From Pseudomonas putida (GTDB lineage: Bacteria > Pseudomonadota > Gammaproteobacteria > Pseudomonadales > Pseudomonadaceae), in assembly GCF_025905425.1 (NCBI RefSeq), contig NZ_CP109603.1, positions 1,710,001 through 1,774,000 on the forward strand: DNA of 64,000 nucleotides, given 5' to 3'. Numbering within the stretch: position 1 is the first letter of the stretch; every line of letters begins with the position of its first letter. Below, one piece after another: positions 33,378-42,585 of this stretch. The notes below the pieces were generated by a model. That model was given only the letters and a program-made list of their open reading frames with translations, was not told where the DNA came from and made no database searches. Position numbers and translations under genes: made by a program.

Positions 33378-33956
33378 ATGAATTCAGCTCCACTGAAACG
33401 CATTTTTCTTTTTAGCGGGCACATGATCGATGCGCCTGGCCGAGCATTGCCGCGCTTTCCGGCTGAGCTGGAGCCCGCCGTCAACGATGCGCTTGCCAAG
33501 GCAATCGATCGGTTTCAGGCAGGGCCAGGAGACCTGGCATTGTGTGGGGCTGCCTGCGGTGGTGACCTTTTGTTTGCAGCGCTCATGCTCGAGCGTCAAT
33601 CGCGCCTGCAGATCTATCTGCCATTGGATGAGCCGGCCTTTATCGCCGAGTCAGTCGCTTACGCAGGCGCACGCTGGGTCGAGCGCTATCACCAGGTGAC
33701 TGCTCAATCCGCCCTTGTTGCGGCGCCGGACGTGCTGGGGCCGCTGGGCCCGGGCGAAGATCCTTTTGAGCGTTGCAACCTCTGGATGCTCGATGCGGCG
33801 AGGCATGCAGCAGGCAGCGAAATCCTGTTCCTCTGCCTGTGGGATGGCCAGCGCGGTGATGGCCCTGGGGGTACGCAACACATGATGGACGCTGTGCGGG
33901 CGAGCGGTGGCACGTGTCATTGGATAGACATCCGCAGGCTCGCGCCGGCCCAGTGA
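33378..33956 (+). CDS. SLOG-like Rossmannoid protein
   Basis: A 192-residue protein. It has IFLFSGHMIDAPGR near the N-terminus, ALCGAACGGDLLFAALMLERQ at about residues 56-76, and LQIYLPLDEPAFIAESV. The glycine-rich ACGGDLLFA segment after a strand resembles the nucleotide-ligand-binding SLOG/LOG-like folds often found with TPR-S and TIR proteins. AGGAT upstream supports ATG 33378 over an earlier ATG at 33348. It lies 97 bp after the STAND gene, same strand, and is likely the last gene of the operon. A role in sensing or processing a nucleotide signal is inferred. Confidence 0.68.
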   Translation: MNSAPLKRIFLFSGHMIDAPGRALPRFPAELEPAVNDALAKAIDRFQAGPGDLALCGAACGGDLLFAALMLERQSRLQIYLPLDEPAFIAESVAYAGARWVERYHQVTAQSALVAAPDVLGPLGPGEDPFERCNLWMLDAARHAAGSEILFLCLWDGQRGDGPGGTQHMMDAVRASGGTCHWIDIRRLAPAQ

Positions 33957-34031
33957 CCCTCATTGTGGGTGATGGTCATTGCAGCGGTGCGGTTCCTGGT
34001 CGCCAGCGGCGAGCTCATGCGTGATGCCTTG

Positions 34032-35771
34032 TCAGATTGTGAAGCCGCGCAACTTGCCGCTGCTGTCCAATGCCTGTACAGCCTTTTCTACCGTTTTGAT
34101 CCGTGTTTTGTAGGTGGGCCAGCCAATTTTCTTAAGGGCAGCTTGAACGTCGCTGGCAAGTAGCGCTGTGGCGATTTCGTCATAACGCCCGCGCCCCTGG
34201 TGCAAGATGTCCATGATCCATAACGCCGTCTGCCAATCATTGCCGCTAAAGCCATGTACTTTAACTTTTGCCGTGGCCAGCTTCTGTTTGGCATTGTCGA
34301 TGAACAAGTCGATCTGCAGTGCCTTGGCTTGGGGGTCGGTACGTAACCAGTTCATCAGCCGAGCGGCCGCAGAGAGTTCTGCTGCATCAATGTCAGTCGC
34401 AGAGTTGTTCAGGTACTTCATTAGTGCAGCCAACTGTGTTTCTTTTTTGCCATTGGGCCGGGTGACCACGCTGGCCTGTTCCAGATCCACCAAGGTGCCG
34501 TTTTTGTTCACGTGCAGGGTGTGCTTCCCGGCTGTATTGGCGTGCAGGCTCAATTCGGGGAAATGCTGGTCGGCCCCCGGCAGTGCAAGTAAAGCCCGCA
34601 AGTACAGAATCAGGTTGGCGCCGGGTGTGTGTGCGGCAAACTGCGGGGCGCCAAAGGTGAACGCTGCCCTGTCGTAGGTGTTCAGCGTGGCAAAACGGCC
34701 CCCGCCTTCAGCTTTCAGGGTCGGTTCGATGAAGTATGCCCATTTGCCGAACGACGCGGCGAAGTGCTCCGCCTGATAGTCGCCAAATGCATTCAGGCTG
34801 TCTTGGATCGCGCGGCTGCCCTGGAACAAACCCGTGCGATTCATGTCATCGGTAAACCGTGTCGCGGTGCCGACCATGAAGGTGAAACCTGCGGTTGTGG
34901 TGGCGTAGAAGGACTGTTCCCTTTGCACGATATCGACCACCAGGTCTAAACCTGTGGCTGCTGCCGGCAGAGCGATAGGCCCTGGGCCTTGTGGCTGTTG
35001 CGCCCTCGTGAATGCTTGTTGATCACTGGCGCCGGGCGAAATTGGAAAGGAAAGGCCCAGCGCAGCAGCCGTCCTGGGGCCGACGACGCCATCGACTTCA
35101 AGCCCTTTCATCGCCTGCAAGGCACTGACGGCAGCGACAGTCATTGACCCGAACACACCGTCAATGGGGCCTGGATCAATGCCCTTTGCTTTGAGCTTCT
35201 CCTGCACCGCGATGACGGCTGCTCCTTTCAGCGCAGGGACTTTAAACCACAGGTAGCCTTCTGGTAGAGGAGGAGGGGCTGTGGTGCTCAGCACAACCGG
35301 CTGCACGTCATTCAGGGCGTATTCCACGCCTGGGAGCAGGCACCCGATGCTCCAAGGTCGCCCGGTGGCGCCACTGAATACGTCTACCCCGAAGGCAGCC
35401 CCTCTGGCTTCCAGGGTGTGGTCATTGTCACCCAGCGAAAACGCGGTGTGCCCGATCCGGCCGGCCGCAGGTGCCCTTACAAGGGTTGCACCGGGAATCT
35501 TCAGCGCGTCCTGCCAGGCAATGATTCTGCCTTTGGCCTTTGCCTCGGAGTACCAATACCCAGAATAAGGTTCGGCCTTGTCTATACGCGCAGGATTGCC
35601 AGCACCAAAGATTTGCCCATACGCCTGATACACACACCAGGAGGTGAACTCGGCACAATCCCATGGGCCTTTCCAGTTCGGGTTGTCCAAGGGGACTCGC
35701 GCACCCAGTATGTACTTCTGACCGACACGGGTGAGGCCGACATCCACTACATCTTGACCAGTGTTTGACAT
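34032..35771 (-). CDS. NlpC/P60-like plus peptidoglycan-binding multi-domain protein
   Basis: A 579-residue protein with no signal peptide. Residues about 10-125 look like an NlpC/P60 or CHAP cysteine peptidase: WDCAEFTSWCVYQ (Cys), then GRIGHTAFSLGDND (His). Residues about 175-240 are a PG_binding_1 repeat (VIAVQEKLKAKGIDPGPIDG, TVAAVSALQAMKGL, VDGVVGPRTAAALG). The rest (about 280-579) is an unrecognised domain, possibly glycan-active (YFIEPTLKAEGGG, FTFGAPQFAAHTPGA). It is oriented against both flanking operons. It may be a cell-wall-degrading effector or phage-lysin-derived cargo; the absence of an export signal argues for release by lysis or a dedicated system. Confidence 0.72.
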   Translation of the reverse strand: MSNTGQDVVDVGLTRVGQKYILGARVPLDNPNWKGPWDCAEFTSWCVYQAYGQIFGAGNPARIDKAEPYSGYWYSEAKAKGRIIAWQDALKIPGATLVRAPAAGRIGHTAFSLGDNDHTLEARGAAFGVDVFSGATGRPWSIGCLLPGVEYALNDVQPVVLSTTAPPPLPEGYLWFKVPALKGAAVIAVQEKLKAKGIDPGPIDGVFGSMTVAAVSALQAMKGLEVDGVVGPRTAAALGLSFPISPGASDQQAFTRAQQPQGPGPIALPAAATGLDLVVDIVQREQSFYATTTAGFTFMVGTATRFTDDMNRTGLFQGSRAIQDSLNAFGDYQAEHFAASFGKWAYFIEPTLKAEGGGRFATLNTYDRAAFTFGAPQFAAHTPGANLILYLRALLALPGADQHFPELSLHANTAGKHTLHVNKNGTLVDLEQASVVTRPNGKKETQLAALMKYLNNSATDIDAAELSAAARLMNWLRTDPQAKALQIDLFIDNAKQKLATAKVKVHGFSGNDWQTALWIMDILHQGRGRYDEIATALLASDVQAALKKIGWPTYKTRIKTVEKAVQALDSSGKLRGFTI

Positions 35772-36112
35772 GATGGGTTAGCTCCGATTCACATACTGGA
35801 AATCGCCTGTACATCGGGCTAGCCGCGCCACACGAGGCACTTGTTCTGGTCGTTCTGAGCATCTACCGCGTTAAAGTACTAGGGGTTGTAAGTATCAAGG
35901 AAAGCACGCGTCACCCGCGCCTGCCAACACCGGGACTGACGAGGCGACAAACAGTATGGCTGGGGTGCGCGCGCTGTTTCAGCTGCGTAACACACGGCTG
36001 TACTTCAAAACCGTTTGCTCTAGTGGGCTGTTCAAAAAAATATAAAGAATAAGGCGCTCACACCTACTATCAAGTTGACGAAGTACTTCTCGTTTTGCCC
36101 GAGGGCCAACTA
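35772..36112. other. Divergent intergenic region before CHAT gene
   Basis: There is no credible gene in these 341 bases. The region separates the leftward peptidoglycan-binding gene from the rightward CHAT gene and must hold both promoters. The last 100 bases are AT-rich (TTCAAAAAAATATAAAGAATAAGG around 36030-36053) and are the best place for the CHAT promoter, but no clean -35/-10 pair was found. Confidence 0.5.
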
Positions 36113-39100
36113 ATGAACCTATCGTTTGTTGTTTCCGGGTACGATCAGGCCCCTTTGAACTCAGGTGCGTTATTACCGCTGCCTGACGGGCTGGCGGAAG
36201 GCACCGTCAAGTATTCTGTTCAGGTCGCGGTGCGCCGTGGCACTGGCAGCGAGGTGACCCTCAACGTCGATGCAAGTAAAGATGTGATTGCGGTGCACAT
36301 CGCCAACGGCCCTGTACTGGTGCTGCACCCCGAGACCGCTCGAGACCTGTTCGAGGCGCAGCAGAGCCAAGCGTCTCGCAGTGCGCAGGGGGCCGAAAGT
36401 GTTCGTATACCCGCACAACTGGCATGGGACGGGCAGGCTGAAGCCCAAGGGCAAACCCGGGGGGCTTCACGTGGAGCGGTAGGTGTGGTGCTGGTGAAGC
36501 TGATCCAGGTCGTTACCGGGATTGGCAAGGATGCTGTTGCAGACGCGGTCGCCGGGCAGGCATCGAAAAGGATCGACGAGCAGGTTGCCCCTGGGCTCTA
36601 CGCGCTCAACCCAAGGGCGCTTGACCCACTCAAGAGCGCCACGATAACCACGCCCAGCGTTATCGCTGGCAAACCGATGCTGGTGCTGTTGCATGGCACC
36701 TTTTCCAGTACGCAAGGCACGTTCGGCAAGTTCTGGACCGAGCATCCAGGCAAGGTCGCGAACCTGTTCAGCGCCTACAGCGGCGTCTATGCCCTGGACC
36801 ACTACACGCTGACGGCCAGCCCGATCCAGAATGCCATGGAGTTGGCGCAGGCACTGCCGGTGGATGCCGTACTGCATTTGCTCTCGCATTCACGGGGTGG
36901 GCTGGTCGGCGAAGTGCTGGCCAAGGTCTGCAGCGGTGATGCCGACCTGTTGCAAGGGTTCGAACAACAGGCAAGAGGCGATGACTACAAGCACCAGCGT
37001 GAACACCTGCAACGGCTGATCGAGCAGGTCGAGCAAAAACGCATCAAGGTCACCCGCTTCGTCCGCGTAGCGTGCCCGGCGCGCGGTACGTTGCTGGCCT
37101 CAAGCAGGCTGGATGCGTACCTCTCGGTTCTGAAATGGAGCATGGAGCTGAGCGGTGTGCCGGTGGTGCCAGCGCTGGTCGATTTGCTGGCCGAAGTGGC
37201 GCGACGTCGTAGCGATCCTTTATTGATGCCGGGTTTAGCTGCACAGATGCCCGATAGCCCACTGATCAAATGGTTGCACGAGACGCGTACGCCGCTCGAC
37301 AGTGAATTGCGGGTGATTGCCGCAGATATGGAAGGTGATTCGCTGACCAGCTGGCTGAAGACGCTGCTTGCTGATACCTATTTCTGGACTGACAACGACT
37401 TGGTCGTACAAACCAGCTCCATGTATGGCGGGGCACCCCGGGCCGGGTCGGCGCTTTTCTTGCTCAATCAGGGCAGCGCAGTTTCGCACTTTTCCTACTT
37501 CAGTAACGATCGCACCGCCGCAGCGATAGTCGAGGGGCTGCTGATTGATCAGCCCAAGGAGTTTCGCAGCATCGGACCACTCTCATGGCAAGGCAAGGAC
37601 TCCAGTGGTCAGCGTGGCGCAGCCAGCGACATGCCCGCTGCGCAAAAACCAGCCGTGTTTGTACTGCCTGGGATCCTGGGCAGTAACCTGAAGAAGGATG
37701 GCCGGCGCATCTGGCTTGGGCCTTGGTTGATCAATGGCCTGGACAAGTTGAGCTACTCGGCGAGTGGCGATCAGGTGGAACCAGATGGCGCGGTGGGGCT
37801 GGTTTACGACGAGCTGATCGACTACCTCGATGCGACGCATGAAGTGATCGAGTTCGCCTACGATTGGCGCGTGCCGCTGCAAAAAGAGGCGGAGCGTTTG
37901 GGCAATGCCGTCCAGAGCGCCTTGAATGCGCGCACCGAGACGCGGCAACCGGTGAGAATGCTGGCGCACTCCATGGGCGGCCTGCTGGCACGTACGATGC
38001 TGCTTGAATGCCCGCAAGTGTGGGCGCGCATGATGGCCAATCCACAGGCCAGGCTGGTGATGCTGGGCACGCCGCACGGCGGTTCATGGGCACCGATGCA
38101 GGTATTGTCCGGGGACGATACGTTTGGCAACAGCCTCGCATTCGCCGGTGCGCCGTTCGCGCCGCAGGACTCCCGAAGGCTGATGGCCACTTTCCCAGGC
38201 TTCATCCAGTTGCAGGCCAACCTGCTCGATCCGGTCCTGAAACTGGCCGACCCGATGGCCTGGAAGTATCTGGCCGACAAGGACGCGCAGTGGCTTGAGG
38301 CGCACAGTATCTGGCACCGGCTACCGATACAGCAGGATTATTACCGATGGGGCTTGCCAGACAAGCAAGTGCTGGATGAGGCCGTGGCGCTGCGAAAAGC
38401 ACTTGATGCCCAGGACCTGAGTGCCTGGCGGAGCAAGCTTGTGATGGTAGTCGGCGAAGCTGAATTCACGCCGGACGGTTACACCATAAACGACGAAAAG
38501 GGCTTCACTTACCTGGATGCGGTGCGCGGTGGGGATGGTCGGGTGCCGCTGCACAGCGCCCTGTTGCCCGGCGTGCTGACCTACCGATTGAGCTGTCAAC
38601 ACGGTGATCTTCCCAAACAGACAGCGGCTTTTCCTGCACTTCTGTCGTTGTTGCAGACGGGGCGAACCACAGGCTTGCAGCCGCTGCTCGACGGGGCGAG
38701 CCGCGGGGCCCCCACGCAGCGATCGCAGGCTTACGTGTCGAGCCGCCCAGTGCGCAACCCTCGAATCACACTGCCAGTCACCGTCAACGATGTGTTCGGT
38801 CTCTACAGCCAGGTCACTGCGCCTGCCGCCAGGGAAGCACTGCCCGCGCTGCCGGTGACTGTGGTCAATGGCAACCTCAAGTTCACGCGCGACCCGTTGA
38901 TCGTGGGCCACTACGCCAGTGCCGGGCTAACGGGCAGCGAGCGGGTTGTGGATGAAATGGTCGGTGGGCTGCTCGCAGATGCCTTGGCGATGAGTCTGTA
39001 TCCCGCGCTCCCCTGCAGTCATCAGGTGTTCATGAACATCGCTGCCAATGGCGTAAACCCTCTGCAGTTGCCGCGTCCTGAAGCGGTTGTGGTGGTGGGA

Positions 39101-41665
39101 CTTGGCCCAGAAGGGAAGCTCAGCTCTACCGAGTTGATGGAGACGGTGCGTCAAGGGGTGTTGGCATGGGCTCAGCGGCTGGCTGAACAGTTTCGCGGTG
39201 CGCCCGTACAGTTTGAGATCGCGACCGCGCTGATCGGTAGCGGTGGGGCAGGGATGTCACCGGGGCAGTCAGCCGCGTTGATCGCCCAAGGGGTGCGCGA
39301 CGCGAATATCAGGCTCAGGCAGAAAGCCTGGCCAACCGTCAGCCACCTGCACCTGATCGAGCTTTATCTGGATCGTGCTACGGATGCTTGGGGCGCGGTT
39401 CAGGCCTTGGGCGTTTCTCGGCCAATGGACTTTCAGGTAACGCCATTGATCCAACGTGGTACGGGTTGGTTGCGCAGGCCGCTGGCCGGCGGCTATCGAA
39501 GCACGCGCTATGACTTTATCTCGGTCGTCGCCCAGCTGGACGAAAACCAGCTTCCGATGATTGCCTACACCCTTGACAGCCAGCGGGCGCGCGCGCCGGT
39601 GCGGGGCCAATCGACCCAAGTGGCGCTGTTGCATGAACTGGTCAGTGCCTCGTCCAATCAGCCTTCAGCCGCCAGTACGATTGGGCGCACGCTTTTCAAA
39701 TTGCTGGTACCGCTGGAAATGGATGCCTACCTTAGCGGCACCACCGAAATGCAAATCGAACTGGATGCCTCCACGGCGGCCATTCCGTGGGAACTGCTCA
39801 ACACAGAGCGGGATCCGGATCGGTCGACGCCCGAAGCGCAGGTCCCTTGGGCAATTCGCAGCAAACTGCTGCGCAAGCTTCGCACCGAAAACTATCGTGA
39901 GCAGGTGGTGGATGCTACTGCCGACGCCTATGTGCTGATCATTGGTGAGCCGGCCACCGACACCAGCCGCTATCCACGCCTGCCCGGTGCCCGCGCCGAA
40001 GCGCGCGCCATTGCTCAGCTGATGGAAGGGGCATTGCTGCCGCAAAGCCGGGTGCATGCCTTGATTGCCGAGGATAGCGATGCCTCCAACGTCGATGCCC
40101 TGGCGGTGACCGGCGCCTTGCTCGCCCATGATTGGCGCATTGTGCATATCGCTGGCCACGGCGAACCACCGGAGTATGAAATGGTGCCTGCACAGGGCAT
40201 TGATGCTTTGAGTCATTCAGACGCCTCACGCAGACGGATGCGCAATCCACGCGGCATCGTCTTGTCCAACGGTATTTTCCTTGGCCCGCGGGAGATGCAA
40301 AGCATGCGCATCGTGCCCGAGCTGGTATTCATCAACTGCTGCTACCTGGGGATGATCGACCCGGCCCGGATACTCAACAGCGCACACTTGAGTTATGACC
40401 GAACCCGTTTCGCCTCCAGTGTGGCCGAAGAGCTGATTGCGATTGGCGTGCGCTGTGTGGTGGTGGCTGGCTGGGCCGTCGATGACGGTCCGGCCTGTGT
40501 GTTCGCAACCCAACTCTATAGTCATCTGCTCAATGGCAACCGGTTCATGGACGCGGTAGCTTCGGCCCGGCGCGATGCCATGCGCTCAGACCCTCAAAGC
40601 AACACCTGGGCAGCTTTCCAGTGTTACGGCGATCCGGACTGGGTACTGCAACGCTCTACTGAAGATGCCAACCAACCCTGTTCTGCCAGGGACTTGAGCC
40701 TGGGTAGCATCGCCTCGCCGCAGGCACTGGTGCTGGCCCTGGAGATCGCCATTGACGACAGCCGTTACAAAAAGATTGCCAAGACGCAGGTCATCGACAT
40801 GATCGAGACGCTGGAGCGCCGTTTCGGCCGGCAGTGGGTCGAGATCGGTAGTGTGTGCGAAGCGTTCGGCCAGGCCTGGGCTGAAGCCGGAGAAACCCGG
40901 CGTGCAATTGAGTGGTTCGAGCATGCCATTGGCGCCAACGATGGCAGTGCCAGTCTCAGCTCCAGCGAGCAGTTGGGGGATTTGCAGGCACGTCTGGCTT
41001 GGATGGAGGTGAAAGCTGCCGCCAAGAAGACGCCTCAAGAGCTGGCGAAAACACTCAGTACGTCGCGCAAGCAGGCACGTTCGGCGATCAACCTGCTGAC
41101 CCGCGTATGCAGAATGCACCCGACTTTGCGGCGCACCAGCCTTTGTGGCGAGGCCTACAAGCGCCTCGCTTGGATCGAAGTGCAGGCCAAGGATCCGCTG
41201 GCCGAAGGTAAAGCCCTGGAGAAGATGGTGGCCTGTTTCACCGATGCCGAGCAGCAAGCCAGCCTCAATGACCCGCTCCTTGCTTGCGAAGCAGCACTGC
41301 AACGGCTTGCTGCGCAGCTGTTCATTGACGCTGCCGAAGGGGTCAAGGCCGATATTTTGAGTGTGCAGGAGCAACTCAAGCCCCAAGTCAAAAACAACCC
41401 GGACTTTCGCAACGTCGTTGCGCTGATCATCGCGGGTCTGTACCTGGCACTGCTCAACGGCAAGCTGAAGGCCAGAAGCGCTCGGCTGCTCAACGAATTT
41501 GCCAATCTCAAGCGACGCGTCCCGGCCGTGCTCAAATGGCGTGAAGTGCAGATGCAGGTCGATTTTGTCTTGGATCGCTACTGGGTGAAGGCCAGCAACG
41601 CCGAAAAAGACGCAGTGACAGTGCTCAAAGAAAAGATGAGTGAGTGGGTCAAGGCACAGGAATGA
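36113..41665 (+). CDS. Giant dual alpha/beta-hydrolase, CHAT protease and TPR-tail protein
   Basis: A 1850-residue protein. Hydrolase-like domain 1 spans about residues 185-420 (MLVLLHGTFSSTQGTF at 188; LLSHSRGG at 256; nucleophile Ser). Hydrolase-like domain 2 spans about 510-830 and resembles lecithin:cholesterol acyltransferase/lipase (VFVLPGILGSNLKKDG, FAYDWRVPLQ, MLAHSMGG at 616, VMLGTPHGG). After a linker region with possible ligand folds comes a CHAT caspase-like domain at about 1290-1500, with IVHIAGHGEP (catalytic His, about 1345) and LVFINCCYLG (Cys, about 1404). A helical-repeat tail spans about 1520-1850. GAGGG precedes ATG 36113. Its joining of two lipase-type domains with a CHAT protease is striking. 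Confidence 0.85.
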   Translation: MNLSFVVSGYDQAPLNSGALLPLPDGLAEGTVKYSVQVAVRRGTGSEVTLNVDASKDVIAVHIANGPVLVLHPETARDLFEAQQSQASRSAQGAESVRIPAQLAWDGQAEAQGQTRGASRGAVGVVLVKLIQVVTGIGKDAVADAVAGQASKRIDEQVAPGLYALNPRALDPLKSATITTPSVIAGKPMLVLLHGTFSSTQGTFGKFWTEHPGKVANLFSAYSGVYALDHYTLTASPIQNAMELAQALPVDAVLHLLSHSRGGLVGEVLAKVCSGDADLLQGFEQQARGDDYKHQREHLQRLIEQVEQKRIKVTRFVRVACPARGTLLASSRLDAYLSVLKWSMELSGVPVVPALVDLLAEVARRRSDPLLMPGLAAQMPDSPLIKWLHETRTPLDSELRVIAADMEGDSLTSWLKTLLADTYFWTDNDLVVQTSSMYGGAPRAGSALFLLNQGSAVSHFSYFSNDRTAAAIVEGLLIDQPKEFRSIGPLSWQGKDSSGQRGAASDMPAAQKPAVFVLPGILGSNLKKDGRRIWLGPWLINGLDKLSYSASGDQVEPDGAVGLVYDELIDYLDATHEVIEFAYDWRVPLQKEAERLGNAVQSALNARTETRQPVRMLAHSMGGLLARTMLLECPQVWARMMANPQARLVMLGTPHGGSWAPMQVLSGDDTFGNSLAFAGAPFAPQDSRRLMATFPGFIQLQANLLDPVLKLADPMAWKYLADKDAQWLEAHSIWHRLPIQQDYYRWGLPDKQVLDEAVALRKALDAQDLSAWRSKLVMVVGEAEFTPDGYTINDEKGFTYLDAVRGGDGRVPLHSALLPGVLTYRLSCQHGDLPKQTAAFPALLSLLQTGRTTGLQPLLDGASRGAPTQRSQAYVSSRPVRNPRITLPVTVNDVFGLYSQVTAPAAREALPALPVTVVNGNLKFTRDPLIVGHYASAGLTGSERVVDEMVGGLLADALAMSLYPALPCSHQVFMNIAANGVNPLQLPRPEAVVVVGLGPEGKLSSTELMETVRQGVLAWAQRLAEQFRGAPVQFEIATALIGSGGAGMSPGQSAALIAQGVRDANIRLRQKAWPTVSHLHLIELYLDRATDAWGAVQALGVSRPMDFQVTPLIQRGTGWLRRPLAGGYRSTRYDFISVVAQLDENQLPMIAYTLDSQRARAPVRGQSTQVALLHELVSASSNQPSAASTIGRTLFKLLVPLEMDAYLSGTTEMQIELDASTAAIPWELLNTERDPDRSTPEAQVPWAIRSKLLRKLRTENYREQVVDATADAYVLIIGEPATDTSRYPRLPGARAEARAIAQLMEGALLPQSRVHALIAEDSDASNVDALAVTGALLAHDWRIVHIAGHGEPPEYEMVPAQGIDALSHSDASRRRMRNPRGIVLSNGIFLGPREMQSMRIVPELVFINCCYLGMIDPARILNSAHLSYDRTRFASSVAEELIAIGVRCVVVAGWAVDDGPACVFATQLYSHLLNGNRFMDAVASARRDAMRSDPQSNTWAAFQCYGDPDWVLQRSTEDANQPCSARDLSLGSIASPQALVLALEIAIDDSRYKKIAKTQVIDMIETLERRFGRQWVEIGSVCEAFGQAWAEAGETRRAIEWFEHAIGANDGSASLSSSEQLGDLQARLAWMEVKAAAKKTPQELAKTLSTSRKQARSAINLLTRVCRMHPTLRRTSLCGEAYKRLAWIEVQAKDPLAEGKALEKMVACFTDAEQQASLNDPLLACEAALQRLAAQLFIDAAEGVKADILSVQEQLKPQVKNNPDFRNVVALIIAGLYLALLNGKLKARSARLLNEFANLKRRVPAVLKWREVQMQVDFVLDRYWVKASNAEKDAVTVLKEKMSEWVKAQE

Positions 41666-41720
41666 GGCACCTTGAAACGCCCATGTTGCAGCAGCTGATT
41701 CGAGAAGGAGGCCATGTGCG

Positions 41721-42524
41721 ATGACCAGACACTTCATACACTACGTACCGCGGCGAATCGTTTCGCGCTTTCCCGATGACCCGAGTCATCCCTGGTTCGC
41801 TGAAGCACAAGCGTCCAGCGCAGGCTTCGAGCAGCCACTGTTCCACACCAGTCGCCGCAAGACCGGCCCTACACGGCAAATCAGAGAGGGCGATACCCTC
41901 TGGATTATCGGACAGGTGTTTTCGCCCTGGGGCGTACTTGCGCCGGGCATCGATGCCTCCATCGAGGTTGAGCGCGTCGAACAAGCGGATGACGGCAAGC
42001 TGCGCTTCGTTGCCTCTGAACACTCGCAATGGTATGCGCTAAGTGATGTATCGCGGGTACTTCCCTTGCTTCGAAGCGTCACCGCAGCGGGCGGCTCCAA
42101 TCCTGTGTGCCAGAATGATGTGACCACCGTTGGCCAATGCTTGCAGAGCATCCGTCAGTTGGAGTCGGCAGAGCCGTTGCAGCTGCATGTGGAGCAATTG
42201 CGCTACCAGCCAGTGAATTTCATCAGCTACCGGATTTGCGATGGCACCCGGGCGGCCTTCGAAAAAACCAATGCGCTCATGGCTGCAGGGCAGCCCGTTT
42301 TCTGGGATCGATGGTGCCTGCCTCGCAGGCTGGCTGAACGGCGTGAATTAGTCAGTGATGAGGCGCTTGATCGACACCTGATAAAGCAAATTGCATCAGC
42401 GGGTGTTGTGTGGGGTATCGAATCCCCGGCCTATTCGGCGCCAGGAAGTTACTCGGAAAAAGAAAAGCAACAAGCGATGCAACTGGGTATCTACCAACCG
42501 GTGCGTTTGGCATCGAACCGCTGA
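41721..42524 (+). CDS. Protein with cryptic C-terminal TIR-like domain, partner of CHAT protein
   Basis: A 267-residue protein starting 55 bp after the CHAT gene, with GAGAAGGAGG upstream. The N-terminal 120 residues are beta-rich (REGDTLWIIGQVFSPWG; IDASIEVERVEQ) and of unknown family. The C-terminal part reads like a TIR fold: VNFISYRICD (strand A, about residue 165), PVFWDRWCLPRR (strand B and BB loop), and VVWGIESPAYSAPGSYSEKEK (strand D and the helix with the likely catalytic Glu, about 250). This assignment rests on motif order only. Pairing with the CHAT protein suggests that it is either the effector or its regulator. Confidence 0.65.
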   Translation: MTRHFIHYVPRRIVSRFPDDPSHPWFAEAQASSAGFEQPLFHTSRRKTGPTRQIREGDTLWIIGQVFSPWGVLAPGIDASIEVERVEQADDGKLRFVASEHSQWYALSDVSRVLPLLRSVTAAGGSNPVCQNDVTTVGQCLQSIRQLESAEPLQLHVEQLRYQPVNFISYRICDGTRAAFEKTNALMAAGQPVFWDRWCLPRRLAERRELVSDEALDRHLIKQIASAGVVWGIESPAYSAPGSYSEKEKQQAMQLGIYQPVRLASNR

Positions 42525-42585
42525 GCCGGCATGAGGCGCAAACTGGCGTCGAGGCGGGCTGGCCGCGTCGACGCCAAGGGCAGTG

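Noticed and set aside
26387..33956. CBASS, Thoeris or Avs assignment for the operon
   Set aside because: No CD-NTase, no ThsA-like SLOG-NADase pair with TIR, and the STAND protein lacks the large C-terminal repeat sensor of Avs. The components fit better with a separate STAND/TIR/TPR-protease group.
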